64,000 nt of DNA from Balanoglossus misakiensis. Taxonomy: Eukaryota > Hemichordata. Where the stretch lies: contig CM082589.2 in the NCBI GenBank assembly GCA_040954595.2, positions 6,076,001-6,140,000 of the forward strand. The letters run 5' to 3'. Every line of letters begins with the position of its first letter. Within the stretch, counting starts at the first letter, position 1. The notes beneath the pieces were generated by a model. It was given only the letters and a program-made list of their open reading frames with translations, was not told where the DNA came from and ran no database searches. Below, piece after piece: positions 63,617 to 64,000 of this stretch. The translations under genes were made by a program, and so were the position numbers.

Positions 63617-64000
63617 TTAAAGTTCAATGACGCTGTCATCACTTGCGTCACTCTTGATTTCTTCCAGCGTTTCGTACCCAGAAGCCACCTGTCCACTTTG
63701 CACTTCCGCCGATGGTTCTGCCGTTTGGGGTTCTTGTTGTGCACTTGGAACAAACGACTCGTCGTGAATCATCTGCATCGTCACCTTCACATCTTCGAAG
63801 AACCTTTGCATTTCTCCACCTTCTCCAACATCCGGGACATCTGCTCCTTCAGCTGCCTTTTCGCGAGTAAGTTTGCTCTCTCCGTTGCTATGGGGACAGC
63901 TCGTTACATCTCCCTGGCTGCCGCCATTTCTGCGATAGCTGCCCAAATCTCCATCGTCATACTCGAGCCCGCGACCCTCATCTTCCGTGACCACACGACT
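63617..64000 (-). CDS. C-terminal part of an unrecognised acidic protein (partial at window edge)
   Basis: The reading frame is open from the right edge of the window to a TAA at 63617-63619, about 127 codons, and surely continues or is spliced beyond 64000. I do not recognise the family. The visible part is hydrophilic and rich in D, E, S and G, with no membrane segment. A short stretch that could form a helix, MQRFFEDVKVTMQMIHDE, lies mid-way, and an acidic end finishes YETLEEIKSDASDDSVIEL. This looks like a disordered cytosolic or nuclear tail. The DNA is more GC- and CpG-rich than the surrounding non-coding DNA, which supports coding. No canonical AATAAA is visible in its orientation downstream; a CATAAA variant is at 63311-63316. 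It converges on RPS12. In-frame GTG at 63992-63994 is not a credible start, and no ATG near the edge is clearly the initiator. Confidence 0.55.
   Translation of the reverse strand, partial: SRVVTEDEGRGLEYDDGDLGSYRRNGGSQGDVTSCPHSNGESKLTREKAAEGADVPDVGEGGEMQRFFEDVKVTMQMIHDESFVPSAQQEPQTAEPSAEVQSGQVASGYETLEEIKSDASDDSVIEL

Noticed and set aside
1-64000. tRNA, rRNA, spliceosomal snRNA and well-known conserved miRNA sequences
   Set aside because: I looked for tRNA B-box-like words and remembered conserved miRNA and snRNA cores; no hit had the needed partner sequence or fold.

Overview
This is an animal nuclear genome window that is almost entirely non-coding. Only two protein-coding loci can be supported, both in the last 5 kb. 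The well-supported one is a complete five-coding-exon gene for ribosomal protein S12 (eS12, RPS12) on the + strand at 59505-62719, with GT-AG introns. The other is the open-ended C-terminal part of an unrecognised acidic protein on the - strand, running off the right edge at 63617-64000. The two genes converge tail to tail about 0.9 kb apart.

The organism is probably a marine invertebrate, for example a hemichordate, amphioxus-like or spiralian animal; I cannot resolve which. The clues are a metazoan-type S12 protein, spliceosomal introns, AT-leaning non-coding DNA rich in ACATGTA/TACATGT words, short palindromic transposon remnants, and no long ORFs of any bacterial or viral kind. There is no operon structure, CRISPR array, tRNA or rRNA that I can see.

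Layout: 1-59300 is a gene-poor stretch. It could be a true gene desert or a very large intron. It holds simple repeats, a roughly 770-bp Harbinger-type non-autonomous DNA transposon with perfect 43-bp ends and a TTA duplication (39759-40528), a 254-bp inverted-repeat element (23854-24107), and two copies of a TTAA-flanked palindromic mini-element (27134-27220, 43044-43140). It also holds related 38-bp tandem units (50873-51013), a 43-bp minisatellite (57411-57566) and several striking hairpins (4375, 19376, 58135). Homeodomain/POU-rich AT blocks, RFX X-box palindromes and ZNF143-like motifs give it the look of regulatory DNA, but that is inference.

59300-62900 is the RPS12 locus. A YY1-like site and a pyrimidine (TOP-like) start precede a probable non-coding first exon, followed by the five coding exons. 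The last intron (1.4 kb) contains a sequence that folds as hairpin, H box (AGACCA), hairpin, TTT, ACA: a good candidate H/ACA snoRNA of about 123 nt, in line with vertebrate RPS12 genes hosting snoRNAs. This is the most interesting specific find. I did not find convincing evidence of a new multi-gene system in this window.
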